A stretch of DNA of 64,000 bases from Iamia sp. SCSIO 61187 (GCF_019443745.1 NZ_CP050948.1:1860001-1924000); one strand, 5' to 3'. Counted from the stretch's first letter, positions 15,882 to 24,767 are shown. The notes: generated by a model from the letters alone, not told the origin. Made by a program: numbers and translations.

Positions 15882-16757
15882 TCAGAGGAGCGACCGGGCC
15901 TCGGCGAGGAGGTCGGCCTGGGCGTGCCAGTCGCCGGCGGCGAAGGTGACGACGACCCGGTCGGCGCCGGCGTCGGCCAGGGCGGCGAGGTGCTCGGCCA
16001 CCGCCGCCGGGCCGGCCCGCAGGACGACGTCGTCCACGGCCTCGGCGGGCATCCCGAAGCGACCGCGGGGGTCGGCCACCGAGGCTCGCACCCGCTCCCG
16101 GGAGGGGAGGGCGGGATCTCCCTCGAGGGCCACCATGGTGCTGGCCGTCAGGCGGGGCGCGGATCGACCGGCGGCGGCCGCCCGCGTGCCGATGCGGTCG
16201 CGGGCCTGGCGGGTGCCGTCGGGCCCGAAGGGCAGGAGGAACCACTCGGCGCCCAGCTCGACGACCCGCCGCTCGGCGGCGGGGGACATCCCGCCGACGA
16301 CGAGCGGTGGCACCTCGGCGCCCGGCGCCAGCTGCACGGTGGGCGCGCCCGGCTCGTCGGCGAGCACGGTGGGCTCCCCGGCGACGAGCGACGGCAGGAC
16401 CCGGAGGGCGGTGTCCAGGCGCCGCCCCCGCACCCGACCGCCGGAGAGGTGCTGGAGCGTGGCGACCTGCTTGGCCAGCCACACCACCGGCCGGAGCGGG
16501 ACGATGGCCACGCCGTAGGCCAGGCGCAGCTGGTCCGTGGCCGTGGCCGCGGCGGCGAGGGCCAGACCGCTGTCGAGGAGCGGGGCGCCGGCCCCGGCCA
16601 CGAGCTGGTCGACCACCCACGCCGACTCGAAGCCCCGGTCTTCGGCCTGGCGGGCGGCGGCGGCGACGTCGCCGGGCGGGCCGTCGGCGTCGCCCATGGT
16701 GGGGAGGAAGACCCCGATGTCCGGTCCGCTCGACCCACCCGTGCTCGCTCCACCCAT
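15882..16757 (-). CDS. LLM class F420/FMN-dependent oxidoreductase
   Basis: A 291-residue luciferase-like protein. DIGVFLPTMGDADG, the RGFESAWVVDQLVAG stretch, the LAKQVATLQHLSGGRVRGR block and PPLVVGGMSPAAERRVVELG are characteristic. At 291 residues it is of the shorter, F420-type length. ATG 16757 has GAGGAG upstream on the reverse strand (16773-16768). It is transcribed divergently from an HxlR regulator across 69 bp, a common arrangement in which the regulator controls the oxidoreductase. Ends 2 nt from the acyl-CoA synthetase, tail to tail. Confidence 0.85.
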   Translation of the reverse strand: MGGASTGGSSGPDIGVFLPTMGDADGPPGDVAAAARQAEDRGFESAWVVDQLVAGAGAPLLDSGLALAAAATATDQLRLAYGVAIVPLRPVVWLAKQVATLQHLSGGRVRGRRLDTALRVLPSLVAGEPTVLADEPGAPTVQLAPGAEVPPLVVGGMSPAAERRVVELGAEWFLLPFGPDGTRQARDRIGTRAAAAGRSAPRLTASTMVALEGDPALPSRERVRASVADPRGRFGMPAEAVDDVVLRAGPAAVAEHLAALADAGADRVVVTFAAGDWHAQADLLAEARSLL

Positions 16758-16826
16758 GCTCGGTTCTCCTCAGTGCTGTCCGTTACTGGTTGATACCGAG
16801 GGCATCGTGCGCCACCATGGCGTGCG

Positions 16827-17252
16827 ATGGAAGACGGCACATCGATGGCACCGGGGCACACCGAGGGAACCACCGGCGGGTCGGTCGTGGCCCAGACCGA
16901 CTCCTGCCGGCTGCGCGACCTGCTCGACCGCATCGGCGACAAGTGGTCGCTGCTGGTCGTCGAGCTGCTCGGCGAGGGCACCCGGCGCTTCACCGAGCTC
17001 AGGCGGGACATCGACGGCATCAGCCAGCGGATGCTCACCCGCACCCTCCGCCACCTCGAGCGCGACGGCCTCGTGCGGCGCACCGTCCACCCCGTCGTGC
17101 CACCCCGGGTCGACTACGCCCTCACCCCGATGGGGTCGAGCCTCCTGGAGGCGATCGGCCCCCTGGTGACGTGGACACGCGCCCACCGCGACGAGATCTC
17201 CGCCGCCCGCGCCACCTACGACGCCGCCGAGACCGGCGCCGCCGCGATCTAG
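16827..17252 (+). CDS. HxlR family winged-helix transcriptional regulator
   Basis: A 141-residue MarR-like regulator with the HxlR domain at about residues 28-118. CRLRDLLDRIGDKWSLLVVE is the diagnostic start (Cys plus IGDKW), then FTELRRDIDGISQRMLTRTL, the DNA-recognition helix region, and the wing YALTPMG. HxlR proteins commonly sense aldehydes or electrophiles and often act on a divergent neighbour; here that would be the luciferase-like gene at 15882. A CACCAT hexamer 8 nt before ATG 16827 is a possible leaderless -10. Confidence 0.9.
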   Translation: MEDGTSMAPGHTEGTTGGSVVAQTDSCRLRDLLDRIGDKWSLLVVELLGEGTRRFTELRRDIDGISQRMLTRTLRHLERDGLVRRTVHPVVPPRVDYALTPMGSSLLEAIGPLVTWTRAHRDEISAARATYDAAETGAAAI

Positions 17253-17286
17253 CCTGACCCGCACCTCACCGCCCCAGGAGGCCGCC

Positions 17287-17532
17287 ATGGACGACGCCGA
17301 GGTGATCCGCCGGATCAACGAGCTGGCCGAGGAGGAGCACCGCCTCGAGCAGGCGGCCAGCCACGGCCAGCCGGTGAGCGACGAGGACCACGCCCGCCTG
17401 CGCCAGGTCGAGGTGGCCCTCGACCAGTGCTGGGACCTCCTGCGCCAGCGGCGGGCCCGTCGGGCCAGCGGCCAGGACCCCGACGAGGCCGAGGTCCGCT
17501 CCGAGGGCGTGGTCGAGGGGTACCAGCAGTAG
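17287..17532 (+). CDS. DUF2630 family protein
   Basis: An 81-residue, highly charged helical protein starting MDDAEVIRRINELAEEEHRL, which matches the actinobacterial DUF2630 family, including the conserved LDQCWDLLRQRRARR helix. No enzyme motif; function unknown. A GGAGG site at 17277-17281 supports ATG 17287. It lies 34 nt after the HxlR gene on the same strand. Confidence 0.85.
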   Translation: MDDAEVIRRINELAEEEHRLEQAASHGQPVSDEDHARLRQVEVALDQCWDLLRQRRARRASGQDPDEAEVRSEGVVEGYQQ

Positions 17533-17555
17533 CGAGCGGGACCGGCGCGAGGGCG

Positions 17556-18455
17556 TCAGCCCCCGGCCGCGACCAGGAGCACGAGCCCGGCGAGGATGAC
17601 GCCGGAGGCGGCGAGGCGCCGCCGACCCAGGCCCTCGCCGAGCACGAGCCAGCCGACGAGGGCGCCGATCACCACCGACGACTCGCGCAGCATCGTCACG
17701 TACCCGACCGGGGCCCGGCGGACCGCCACCAGGACCATGGTGTAGGCGACGAGGGTGCCGACGCCGCCGGCCAGGTGGCGGCGCCAGTCGCGCCGGAGCA
17801 GGGCGGCCCGGGCCCGGCGCGACGGGCGCAGGACGTTGGCCACGGAGATGGCCACCCCGGAGGCGGCGACCGATGCGAGCCCGTAGGCGACGCCGCTCTC
17901 GCCGGCGCGCGACCCGGCCGAGTCGACGATTGTGTACGTCGCGATGCAGGCCGCGGTGAGCAGGGCGAAGCCCAGGGCGGCCCGCTCGCCGGCCCGACCC
18001 GCCCGGGCCGAGACGTCGGCGGCGTCGCCGAGCACCACGTCGTCGGCCACCGGCACGCCCCGCCCGCGCAGGCCGACGAGGCCGGCGGCGGCGACGGCGA
18101 TGGCGAGCCACCCGAGGGCAGGGAGGCGGTCGTCGAGCACGAGCGTGCTCCCGAGGGCGGCCAGCACCGCACCGCCGCCCCGGGCGAGGGGGTACGACAG
18201 CGAGAAGTCGCCGTGGGTGTAGGCCGCCACCAGGCTCTCGAGGTAGACGATGTGCACCGCCGCCGTCCCGGCGAGGTAGGGGAGCGCCGCCCACCCCGGG
18301 AAGCCGACGACGACCAGGCCGACCAGGGCCAGTGCGGCGGCCGCGCTGAACTGCCCCCACGCGGCGAGGGCCCGGTCGTCGCTGGTCTTGATGAGCAGGT
18401 TCCAGGAGGCGTGGACGAGCGCCGACCCGAGGGCGAGGAGGGTGGCGGCCAGCAC
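17556..18455 (-). CDS. EamA/DMT family transporter
   Basis: A 299-residue membrane protein with ten predicted hydrophobic helices in two halves, as in the drug/metabolite transporter EamA family. The conserved N-terminal SALVHASWNLLIK and the C-terminal RESSVVIGALVGWLVLGEG are visible. An open frame continues upstream to 18866, but that sequence is Gly/Arg low complexity and overlaps the neighbouring lipoprotein. GTG 18455 is chosen because it opens directly into the first helix and has TACTGT 9 nt upstream. Likely exports or imports a small metabolite; substrate unknown. Confidence 0.82.
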   Translation of the reverse strand: MLAATLLALGSALVHASWNLLIKTSDDRALAAWGQFSAAAALALVGLVVVGFPGWAALPYLAGTAAVHIVYLESLVAAYTHGDFSLSYPLARGGGAVLAALGSTLVLDDRLPALGWLAIAVAAAGLVGLRGRGVPVADDVVLGDAADVSARAGRAGERAALGFALLTAACIATYTIVDSAGSRAGESGVAYGLASVAASGVAISVANVLRPSRRARAALLRRDWRRHLAGGVGTLVAYTMVLVAVRRAPVGYVTMLRESSVVIGALVGWLVLGEGLGRRRLAASGVILAGLVLLVAAGG

Positions 18456-18539
18456 GAGGACGGCACAGTACCGGCGGAGGGGTGGTGACCCCGGTGCCCG
18501 GAGGGCCCCGGGCTGGTCGGTGTCCGCGAGGATGCGGGG

Positions 18540-19133
18540 ATGCTCACGACCCGCCGTCTCGCCGCCGTCGCCCTCGCGGGCCTGATCGTCCTCGCCGGGT
18601 GCAGCGACGACGGCGGCGACGCCGACGCCGACGCCACGACGACCACCGAGGCCGCCGACGACACGACGGAGGCGGCCGAGGACGAGACGACCACCACGGC
18701 CGCCGACGAGGGTGACGACGAGGGGGAGGACGGGTCGACGACGACCGAGGCGGACGAGACCACCGAGACCACGGCGCCCGACACCTCGGGCGAGGGCCAG
18801 GAGGGGACGGGGGCACCGGACGCCGAGCAGCCCGACGTGTCGTGGGACCTCGATGCGGTCGAGCACCGCGGCGACGACGGCAAGCGCATCGCCTACCTCT
18901 GCCCGCCCGACGGTGACCCGTCAGCGACCGTCTGGGGCACCGGCACCTACACCGACGACTCCTCGGTCTGCGCCGCGGCGGTGCATGCCGGGATCATCAA
19001 CCCCATCGAGGGGGGCCGGGTCATCATCGAGATCGCCCCCGGCGAGGAGTCCTACGAGGGGACCGAGGCGAACGGCGTGGCGTCGCAGGACTACGCCGAG
19101 TGGGCCGGGAGCTTCACCTTCCCCGTCGGCTGA
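18540..19133 (+). CDS. Lipoprotein with acidic/threonine-rich linker and LCCL domain
   Basis: A 197-residue lipoprotein. The signal peptide ends in LAGC with lipidated Cys21. Residues 23-100 are Asp/Glu/Thr low-complexity linker, which would hold the domain away from the membrane. The C-terminal domain (about 105-197) contains YLCPPDG, VWGTGTYTDDSSVCAAAVHA and YEGTEANGVASQDY, matching the LCCL fold. LCCL domains bind lipids or other ligands extracellularly, and in bacteria their role is not established. It is encoded divergently from the EamA transporter. A GAGGAT -10-like hexamer lies 6 nt before the ATG. Confidence 0.85.
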   Translation: MLTTRRLAAVALAGLIVLAGCSDDGGDADADATTTTEAADDTTEAAEDETTTTAADEGDDEGEDGSTTTEADETTETTAPDTSGEGQEGTGAPDAEQPDVSWDLDAVEHRGDDGKRIAYLCPPDGDPSATVWGTGTYTDDSSVCAAAVHAGIINPIEGGRVIIEIAPGEESYEGTEANGVASQDYAEWAGSFTFPVG

Positions 19134-19169
19134 CCCGCCCGCGTTTCGGCCCCTCCTCGGGCCACGACC

Positions 19170-19190
19170 TACGATCTGACGACTCGTCAG
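19170..19190 (+). promoter_or_regulatory. -10 element with CTGACGNNNCGTCAG operator, copy 3
   Basis: TACGAT (19170-19175) is followed directly by CTGACGACTCGTCAG (19176-19190). The arrangement equals that at 14289-14307, and transcription would start inside the palindrome. ATG 19240 has AGGAGG at 19226-19231. Confidence 0.6.
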
Positions 19191-19239
19191 AAACGCGCCG
19201 ACCAGGCACACGCGCGGCACCGCCGCAGGAGGTCACCCC

Positions 19240-20154
19240 ATGGGCATGCTCGACGGCAAGGTCGCCATCGTCACCGGTGCCGGGCACGGCATCGGCCGGG
19301 GACACGCCCTGGAGCTGGCCAAGCACGGGGCCAAGGTCGTCGTCAACGACCTCGGCGGTTCGGTGTCGGGCGAGGGCGAGGGTCGCGACGCCGACCTCAC
19401 CGTCGGGCTGATCGAGAAGCGCGGTGGCGAGGCCGTCGCCAACTACGAGAACGTGGCCGACCACGAGGGCGCCGGCCGCATGGTCCAGCAGGCCGTCGAC
19501 ACCTACGGCCGGCTCGACATCCTCGTCACCAACGCCGGCATCGTGCGCGACTCCGCCATCTGGAACATGAGCGAGAGCGACTTCGACGCCGTCATCGCCG
19601 TGCACCTCAAGGGCATGTGGTCGCCGTGCCACCACGCCGCCGTGCACTGGCGGAAGGTGAACAAGGAGACCGGCCGCCCCGTCGGCGGGCGGGTCATCAC
19701 CACCACCTCGGGCGCCGGCCTGGTCGGCAACTTCGGCCAGACCAACTACGCCACGGCCAAGGCGGGCGTGGCCGGGTTCACCCAGACCCTCAGCCTCGAG
19801 CTGGGTCGCCTCGGCGTCACCGTGAACGCCGTCGGTCCCGCCGCGGCCACCCGCATCACCGCCACCATGCCCGGCGCCCCGCCGGTGATCGAGCCCGACG
19901 ACGTGCCCGAGGACGAGTGGAACCGCATGGACCCGGCGGTGTCCTCGCCCCTCGTGGCCTGGCTCGCCAGCGACGAGAGCGCCCACGTCACCGGCCAGGT
20001 CATCCGGGCCGTCGCCGAGGACATCATCCTCATGACGGGCTGGACCAACGGCAACCAGATCTCCAACGGCGGGAAGCGCTGGGACGCCACCAAGCTCGGC
20101 ACCCAGCTCGCCACCGACGTCTTCAAGACCCGGGCGCCCGGCCTCCGCTACTAG
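19240..20154 (+). CDS. SDR family oxidoreductase, peroxisomal MFE-2-like
   Basis: A 304-residue SDR with TGAGHGIG, the VVVNDLGGSVSGEG insertion and NAGIVRDSAIWNM, a combination typical of the (3R)-hydroxyacyl-CoA dehydrogenase part of multifunctional enzyme type 2. Catalytic Y170 and K174 are in NYATAKAG. It is longer than classical SDRs because of a C-terminal extension (RWDATKLGTQLATDVFKTRA). A role in beta-oxidation of a side chain or ring acid is inferred. The promoter carries the CTGACG palindrome, in common with the acyl-CoA synthetase at 14332. Confidence 0.88.
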   Translation: MGMLDGKVAIVTGAGHGIGRGHALELAKHGAKVVVNDLGGSVSGEGEGRDADLTVGLIEKRGGEAVANYENVADHEGAGRMVQQAVDTYGRLDILVTNAGIVRDSAIWNMSESDFDAVIAVHLKGMWSPCHHAAVHWRKVNKETGRPVGGRVITTTSGAGLVGNFGQTNYATAKAGVAGFTQTLSLELGRLGVTVNAVGPAAATRITATMPGAPPVIEPDDVPEDEWNRMDPAVSSPLVAWLASDESAHVTGQVIRAVAEDIILMTGWTNGNQISNGGKRWDATKLGTQLATDVFKTRAPGLRY

Positions 20155-20158
20155 CGAG

Positions 20159-20962
20159 ATGGCCGTCCCGCTGACGGCGATCCCCGCCCGCCGCGGTGCG
20201 CGGGTCGTCGTCGTCGCCGGTCCTGGTGCGACCGGCGCCCGCCGCGGCCTGCGCACGCTGGCGGGGATCACCGGAGCGACGGTCGTCAACACCGTGGGGG
20301 CCAAGGGACTGCTCGCCTGGGACGACCCGCTGCACGGCGGGACCGTCGGGCTGCAGGAGGGCGACGCCGAGCTGGCCGAGCTGCTCAGCGCCGACCTGGT
20401 GGTGACGACCGGTGTCGACCTGTCGGAGTCCGTCTCGCTGACCGCCGCCCTGCAGGCTCGGGGCGCGGCCGAGCCCGGCTCGGTCGTCGACGTGCACCCT
20501 GCCCACCTCGCCCTGGCCGCAGGCGGATGGCCGCCCGCCGACGGACCCGGCGCCCGCCCGCCGTTCTACGACGCCGTCGCGGCCGTGGTCGGTCCGCTCT
20601 ACCAGCAGGAGGGGACCGCGGCGTGGGCCGCGGCGCGCCTGGCCGCTGATCTGCCCCCGGGCGGACTGGTCGTGGCCCCGCCCGGTCCCACCGGCTTCTG
20701 GATCGGCCGGACCTTCCCGACGGCGGTGGCGGGGTCGGTGGTCGTCCCCACGGGCGCGCCGGTCGGGACGGCCGAGGGGCTGGCCCTGGCTGCGGCCGGG
20801 GAGGGTCGCCCCACCACGCTCGTGACCACCGAGCCGGTGGACCTCGACGGCGTGACCGTCGAGGCCTGGCCCCGGGCGATGACCCACGGCGACGCCCTCG
20901 ACGCTCTGGTCGCGGTGTCGGGTCGGCCCGACGAGGCGATCTGGCCCGGCTGGTCGCCCTGA
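20159..20962 (+). CDS. Degenerate thiamine-diphosphate-enzyme-like protein
   Basis: A 267-residue protein starting 4 nt after the SDR stop. The first half, with VVVVAGPGATGARRGLRTLA and NTVGAKGLLAWDDPLHGGTV, resembles the central (TH3) domain of ThDP enzymes such as acetolactate or benzoylformate-type enzymes. The second half (LPPGGLVVAPPGPTGFWIGR...GTAEGLALAAAGEGRPTTLV) looks like a PP domain lacking the GDG...NN cofactor motif. The PYR domain with its catalytic Glu is absent. It is therefore unlikely to bind ThDP on its own. Function unknown; coupled to the SDR by spacing. Confidence 0.6.
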   Translation: MAVPLTAIPARRGARVVVVAGPGATGARRGLRTLAGITGATVVNTVGAKGLLAWDDPLHGGTVGLQEGDAELAELLSADLVVTTGVDLSESVSLTAALQARGAAEPGSVVDVHPAHLALAAGGWPPADGPGARPPFYDAVAAVVGPLYQQEGTAAWAAARLAADLPPGGLVVAPPGPTGFWIGRTFPTAVAGSVVVPTGAPVGTAEGLALAAAGEGRPTTLVTTEPVDLDGVTVEAWPRAMTHGDALDALVAVSGRPDEAIWPGWSP

Positions 20963-21244
20963 CGCACGGCCCGGGCCCGGGCCGGGACGGCCCAGTGGTT
21001 GCACGTCCCGGCGGCAGGTAGGACGGCCGCCGCGGCCCGGACCCGAGGACCCGCACCGCTGAGCCCCGCCTGGTTCGCCATCGCCGTGCCCGTCACCGTC
21101 CTGAGCGCGCTGGTCGCGGGGTGGATCGACGCCCGCATCGGCGACGACGGCTTCCCCTGGACGAGCGTCGTCTTCGTGCTCGTGGCCGTGCTGGCGCGCA
21201 GATCCTGGTCGGGTGGTCCGTCCGCCGGCAGGAGGACCCGGGCG

Positions 21245-21386
21245 TCAGGTGAAGCCGGGGGCGGGTTGGCCGTCGAGGGCGACGAGCTCGGCCGGGATCG
21301 GCCCGCACCGGCCACGACGGGTCCGGCGCCCAGTCGCGCCACGACCCGTCGAAGGGCGGGTCGCCCCGCTCGAAGGCGGCGATCAC
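21245..21386 (-). pseudogene. Short frameshifted reading downstream of msrA
   Basis: From GTG 21386 the reverse strand reads VIAAFERGDPPFDGSWRDWA then PDPSWPVR, followed by Arg-rich noise. Removing one G near 21300-21303 continues as PIPAELVALDGQPAPGFT and a TGA at 21245-21247. Both parts look protein-like. I do not recognise a family. It could be a decayed or mis-sequenced small gene co-transcribed with msrA, or chance. Confidence 0.3.
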
Positions 21387-21417
21387 CGACTCGCCCTCGG
21401 CCCGCGGCGCGCCTCGA

Positions 21418-22068
<651 letters not shown>

Positions 22069-22182
22069 GCCCCCAGGCTACGGAAGGGGCACGACCTCGC
22101 GACCGCAGGCCCGGTCCCGGACCCCTCACCCCATCGGGTGGCATGATCGGCCGCACACCGCATCTCGTCCTGGGGGGCCCTC

Positions 22183-23823
22183 ATGCGTCGCACCACCCGC
22201 ACCCGTCGCCCGGGGGCGGCTCTCACCGTGGCCGCCGGCCTCGTCGTCGCCGTGCTGGCGGCGTGCGGGGCCGACGAGCCGGCCGCCGACACCGGTGACC
22301 AGGGGGTCACCGTCGAGGCGCTGGACAACGTCTTCGGCGAGGAGGAGCCCCACACCGTCCGGGTCGACGTCGGCGGCACGGTCACGTGGGAGAACATCGG
22401 GCGCAACGTCCACAACGTCATCTCCGTCGACGGGGCTCCCTTCGGCGTGGGCGAGGCCGAGTTCACCCCGGGCGAGACCTACGAGGCCACCTTCGACGAG
22501 GAGGGCGCCTTCGCCTACTACTGCTCGCTCCACGGCAACGCCACCGACGGGATGGTGGGCACCGTGCTCGTGGGCGACGTCGAGGCACCACCGCCGCCCG
22601 AGCCCGCCCCCGCCGCCCTCGACATCCGGGCCAGCGGGACGACCCGGGAGGTCCCGGCCGACCACGAGACGATCCAGGCCGCGGTGGACGCTTCTGAGGT
22701 GGGCGACCTGATCCTCATCAGCCCGGGGGTGTACGAGGAGGCCGTCCAGGTGCCGGCGGACAAGGACGGCATCACCCTGCGAGGTCTCGACCGGGACGAG
22801 GTCGTCCTCGACGGCGGCTTCAACCTGGCCAACGGCGTCCAGGTGGTCGGCGCCGACGGCGTCGTCATCGAGAACATGACGGCCCGGAACTACACCCGCA
22901 ACGGCTTCTTCTGGACGGGCGTGTCCGGCTACCGGGGCTCGTACCTCACCGCGGTGCGCAACGGCGACTACGGCGTGTACGCCTTCGAGTCGACCCAGGG
23001 GCAGATCGAGCACAGCTACGGCGGTGGCAGCCCCGACGCCGGGTTCTACATCGGCGGCTGCCAGCCGTGCGACGCGGTGATCACCGACGTGGTGTCGGAG
23101 TGGAACGGGCTGGGCTACTCGGGCACGAACGCCGGCGGCGACCTGGTGATCGCCGCCAGCACCTGGCGGTACAACCGGGCCGGCATCGTGCCCAACAGCG
23201 GCTCCTACGAGCCCGACTACCCCCAGGACGAGAGCACGATCGTGGGCAACCTGGTGCACGACAACAACAACGGCGAGACGCCGGCCATCGACATCTCGAT
23301 CACGGCCATGGGCAACGGCATCCTCGTGGCCGGTGGCATCAACAACACGATCGAGCGCAACCGGGTCATCGACCACGACGTCACCGGCATCGGGGTCATC
23401 ACCTACCCGGAGAGCGCCGAGTACCTGTGGGAGGCCACCGGCAACGTGGTGCGGGACAACGTCGTCTCCGGCTCGGGGTTGGGCGACATCGGTCTGTGGT
23501 TCGACGGCGAGGGCACCGCCACGGGCGAGAACTGCTTCAGCGGCAACGACTTCGAGACCAGCGCGCCCGAGGGGCTGGAGGACGAGGCCCCGTGCCCGGC
23601 GGTCGCCGAGGGCGACCTGACCCGTGGCGCGCTCGACATCGGCGCCCTGGCCGTCACCGACGGACGGCCGGCATCGGTGCCCTACGAGGACGCCGACCTG
23701 CCCGACATCGCCGAGGAGGACCGGCCCGAGATGCCGGACCCGGCCACCAGCCCGGCCCGCCCGGCGATCGACGTGCCCTTCGCCGTGGACCTCGACGCCA
23801 TCGAGGTGCCCGCCGCCCCGTGA
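22183..23823 (+). CDS. Cupredoxin / right-handed beta-helix fusion lipoprotein
   Basis: A 546-residue exported lipoprotein with lipobox LAAC (Cys28). Residues 40-132 form a plastocyanin-like domain whose copper ligands are visible as His77, Cys114, His117 and Met124 (YYCSLHG...M). Residues 145-490 form a NosD/PbH1-type beta-helix with repeated turns: ETIQAAVDASEVGDLILISP, NGVQVVGADGVVIENMTARN, NNTIERNRVIDHDVTGIGVI. Such helices bind or process polysaccharide, or assist copper-site assembly as NosD does. It shares a 4-nt overlap with the DUF1996 lipoprotein. Probably acts outside the membrane in redox or glycan handling; exact role unknown. Confidence 0.85.
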   Translation: MRRTTRTRRPGAALTVAAGLVVAVLAACGADEPAADTGDQGVTVEALDNVFGEEEPHTVRVDVGGTVTWENIGRNVHNVISVDGAPFGVGEAEFTPGETYEATFDEEGAFAYYCSLHGNATDGMVGTVLVGDVEAPPPPEPAPAALDIRASGTTREVPADHETIQAAVDASEVGDLILISPGVYEEAVQVPADKDGITLRGLDRDEVVLDGGFNLANGVQVVGADGVVIENMTARNYTRNGFFWTGVSGYRGSYLTAVRNGDYGVYAFESTQGQIEHSYGGGSPDAGFYIGGCQPCDAVITDVVSEWNGLGYSGTNAGGDLVIAASTWRYNRAGIVPNSGSYEPDYPQDESTIVGNLVHDNNNGETPAIDISITAMGNGILVAGGINNTIERNRVIDHDVTGIGVITYPESAEYLWEATGNVVRDNVVSGSGLGDIGLWFDGEGTATGENCFSGNDFETSAPEGLEDEAPCPAVAEGDLTRGALDIGALAVTDGRPASVPYEDADLPDIAEEDRPEMPDPATSPARPAIDVPFAVDLDAIEVPAAP

Positions 23824-24749
23824 CCCGCGGCGCCGTGGTCGAGGCGGTCGTGGCGGCCGTGGTCGGCATCTTGCTGACCGGGTGCGCAGGCGCCGGCGGG
23901 TCGCCGCCCGACGGCGCCCGGCCGGGGGCCGCGCCCGCCGCCGCCGAGTGGGTGGCCACCGACGAGGGCGACGCCCTGTTCACCGTCGACTGCCCGTTCA
24001 GCCACCGGGCGGCCGACGACCCGATCGTCCACCCCGGTCATCCCGGAGCGAGCCACAGCCACGACTTCTTCGGCAGCGAGGCCGTCGACGCGTCCAGCAC
24101 CGGCGCATCGCTCCGCGGTACGGCGACGACCTGCGTCGACCCCGACGACACGGCGTCGTACTGGGTGCCGACCCTGTCGATCGACGGGGCGCCCGTCGAG
24201 CCGACGTTCCTGCGGGCCTACTACCGGGCCGTCCCCGGCAGCGACGTCCGGGAGGTCGAGGCCCCGCCGTTGGGCCTGGCCATGATCGCCGGCGACCCGA
24301 CCGCGGGCGGCGGCCACGAGCACGGGACCACGGATGGTGCCAGGCACCATCCGTGGTCCCCGACCGGCGAGGCCGGGTGGGGGTGCGGGCTCCGACCCCG
24401 GCGGCTGCGCGTCGAGCCCCCGACCGACTGCACCGACGCCTCGCCGCTCACCCTGCGGCTGCGGTTCCCCGACTGCTGGGACGGGGTGCGGCTCGACTCC
24501 GAGGACCACCGCGCCCACGTCGCCCCCAGCGTCGACGGCGCCTGCCCGGCGAGCCACCCGGTGGCGATGACCCAGCTCCAGGTGTCGGTCGTCTGGCCGG
24601 TGACGGGAGCGGCGGCCGGCCGGGCCACGCTGGCGTCGGGGCCCGTCGCCGGCGCCCACGGCGACTTCCTCAACGGCTGGGACCCCGACGCCCTCGCCGA
24701 CCACGTCGAGCTCTGCATCCGGGCCCGGGCCAACTGCACCATCGGGTAG
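23820..24749 (+). CDS. DUF1996 domain lipoprotein
   Basis: A 309-residue lipoprotein (LLTGC, Cys22). GTG 23820 overlaps the previous stop (GTGA), so it is coupled to the cupredoxin gene. The DUF1996 signature is FTVDCPFSHR, PIVHPGHPGASHSHDFFGS, RFPDCWDG and the closing GDFLNGWDPDAL. His-rich motifs (HPGH, HSHD, GHEHG) could bind metal. The family is widespread in actinobacteria and fungi as a secreted protein with no settled function. A 37-nt perfect palindrome is embedded at 24324-24360 in what looks like a variable loop. Confidence 0.85.
   Translation: MTRGAVVEAVVAAVVGILLTGCAGAGGSPPDGARPGAAPAAAEWVATDEGDALFTVDCPFSHRAADDPIVHPGHPGASHSHDFFGSEAVDASSTGASLRGTATTCVDPDDTASYWVPTLSIDGAPVEPTFLRAYYRAVPGSDVREVEAPPLGLAMIAGDPTAGGGHEHGTTDGARHHPWSPTGEAGWGCGLRPRRLRVEPPTDCTDASPLTLRLRFPDCWDGVRLDSEDHRAHVAPSVDGACPASHPVAMTQLQVSVVWPVTGAAAGRATLASGPVAGAHGDFLNGWDPDALADHVELCIRARANCTIG
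24324..24360. repeat. Perfect 18-bp-stem palindrome inside a coding sequence
   Basis: Left arm 24324-24341, central A at 24342, right arm 24343-24360, no mismatch. Core GTGCCAGGCAC equals that at 7813-7843 except for the central base. In the protein it encodes the stretch GTTDGARHHPWSP. It looks like a mobile or repetitive palindrome inserted into a tolerant loop. Confidence 0.85.
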
Positions 24750-24767
24750 CCGGGACGGGGCGCGGGG

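Noticed and set aside
16758-16826. KstR-like or CTGACG operator between the HxlR and LLM genes
   Set aside because: Neither consensus occurs there; a different operator is likely but I cannot define it from one copy.
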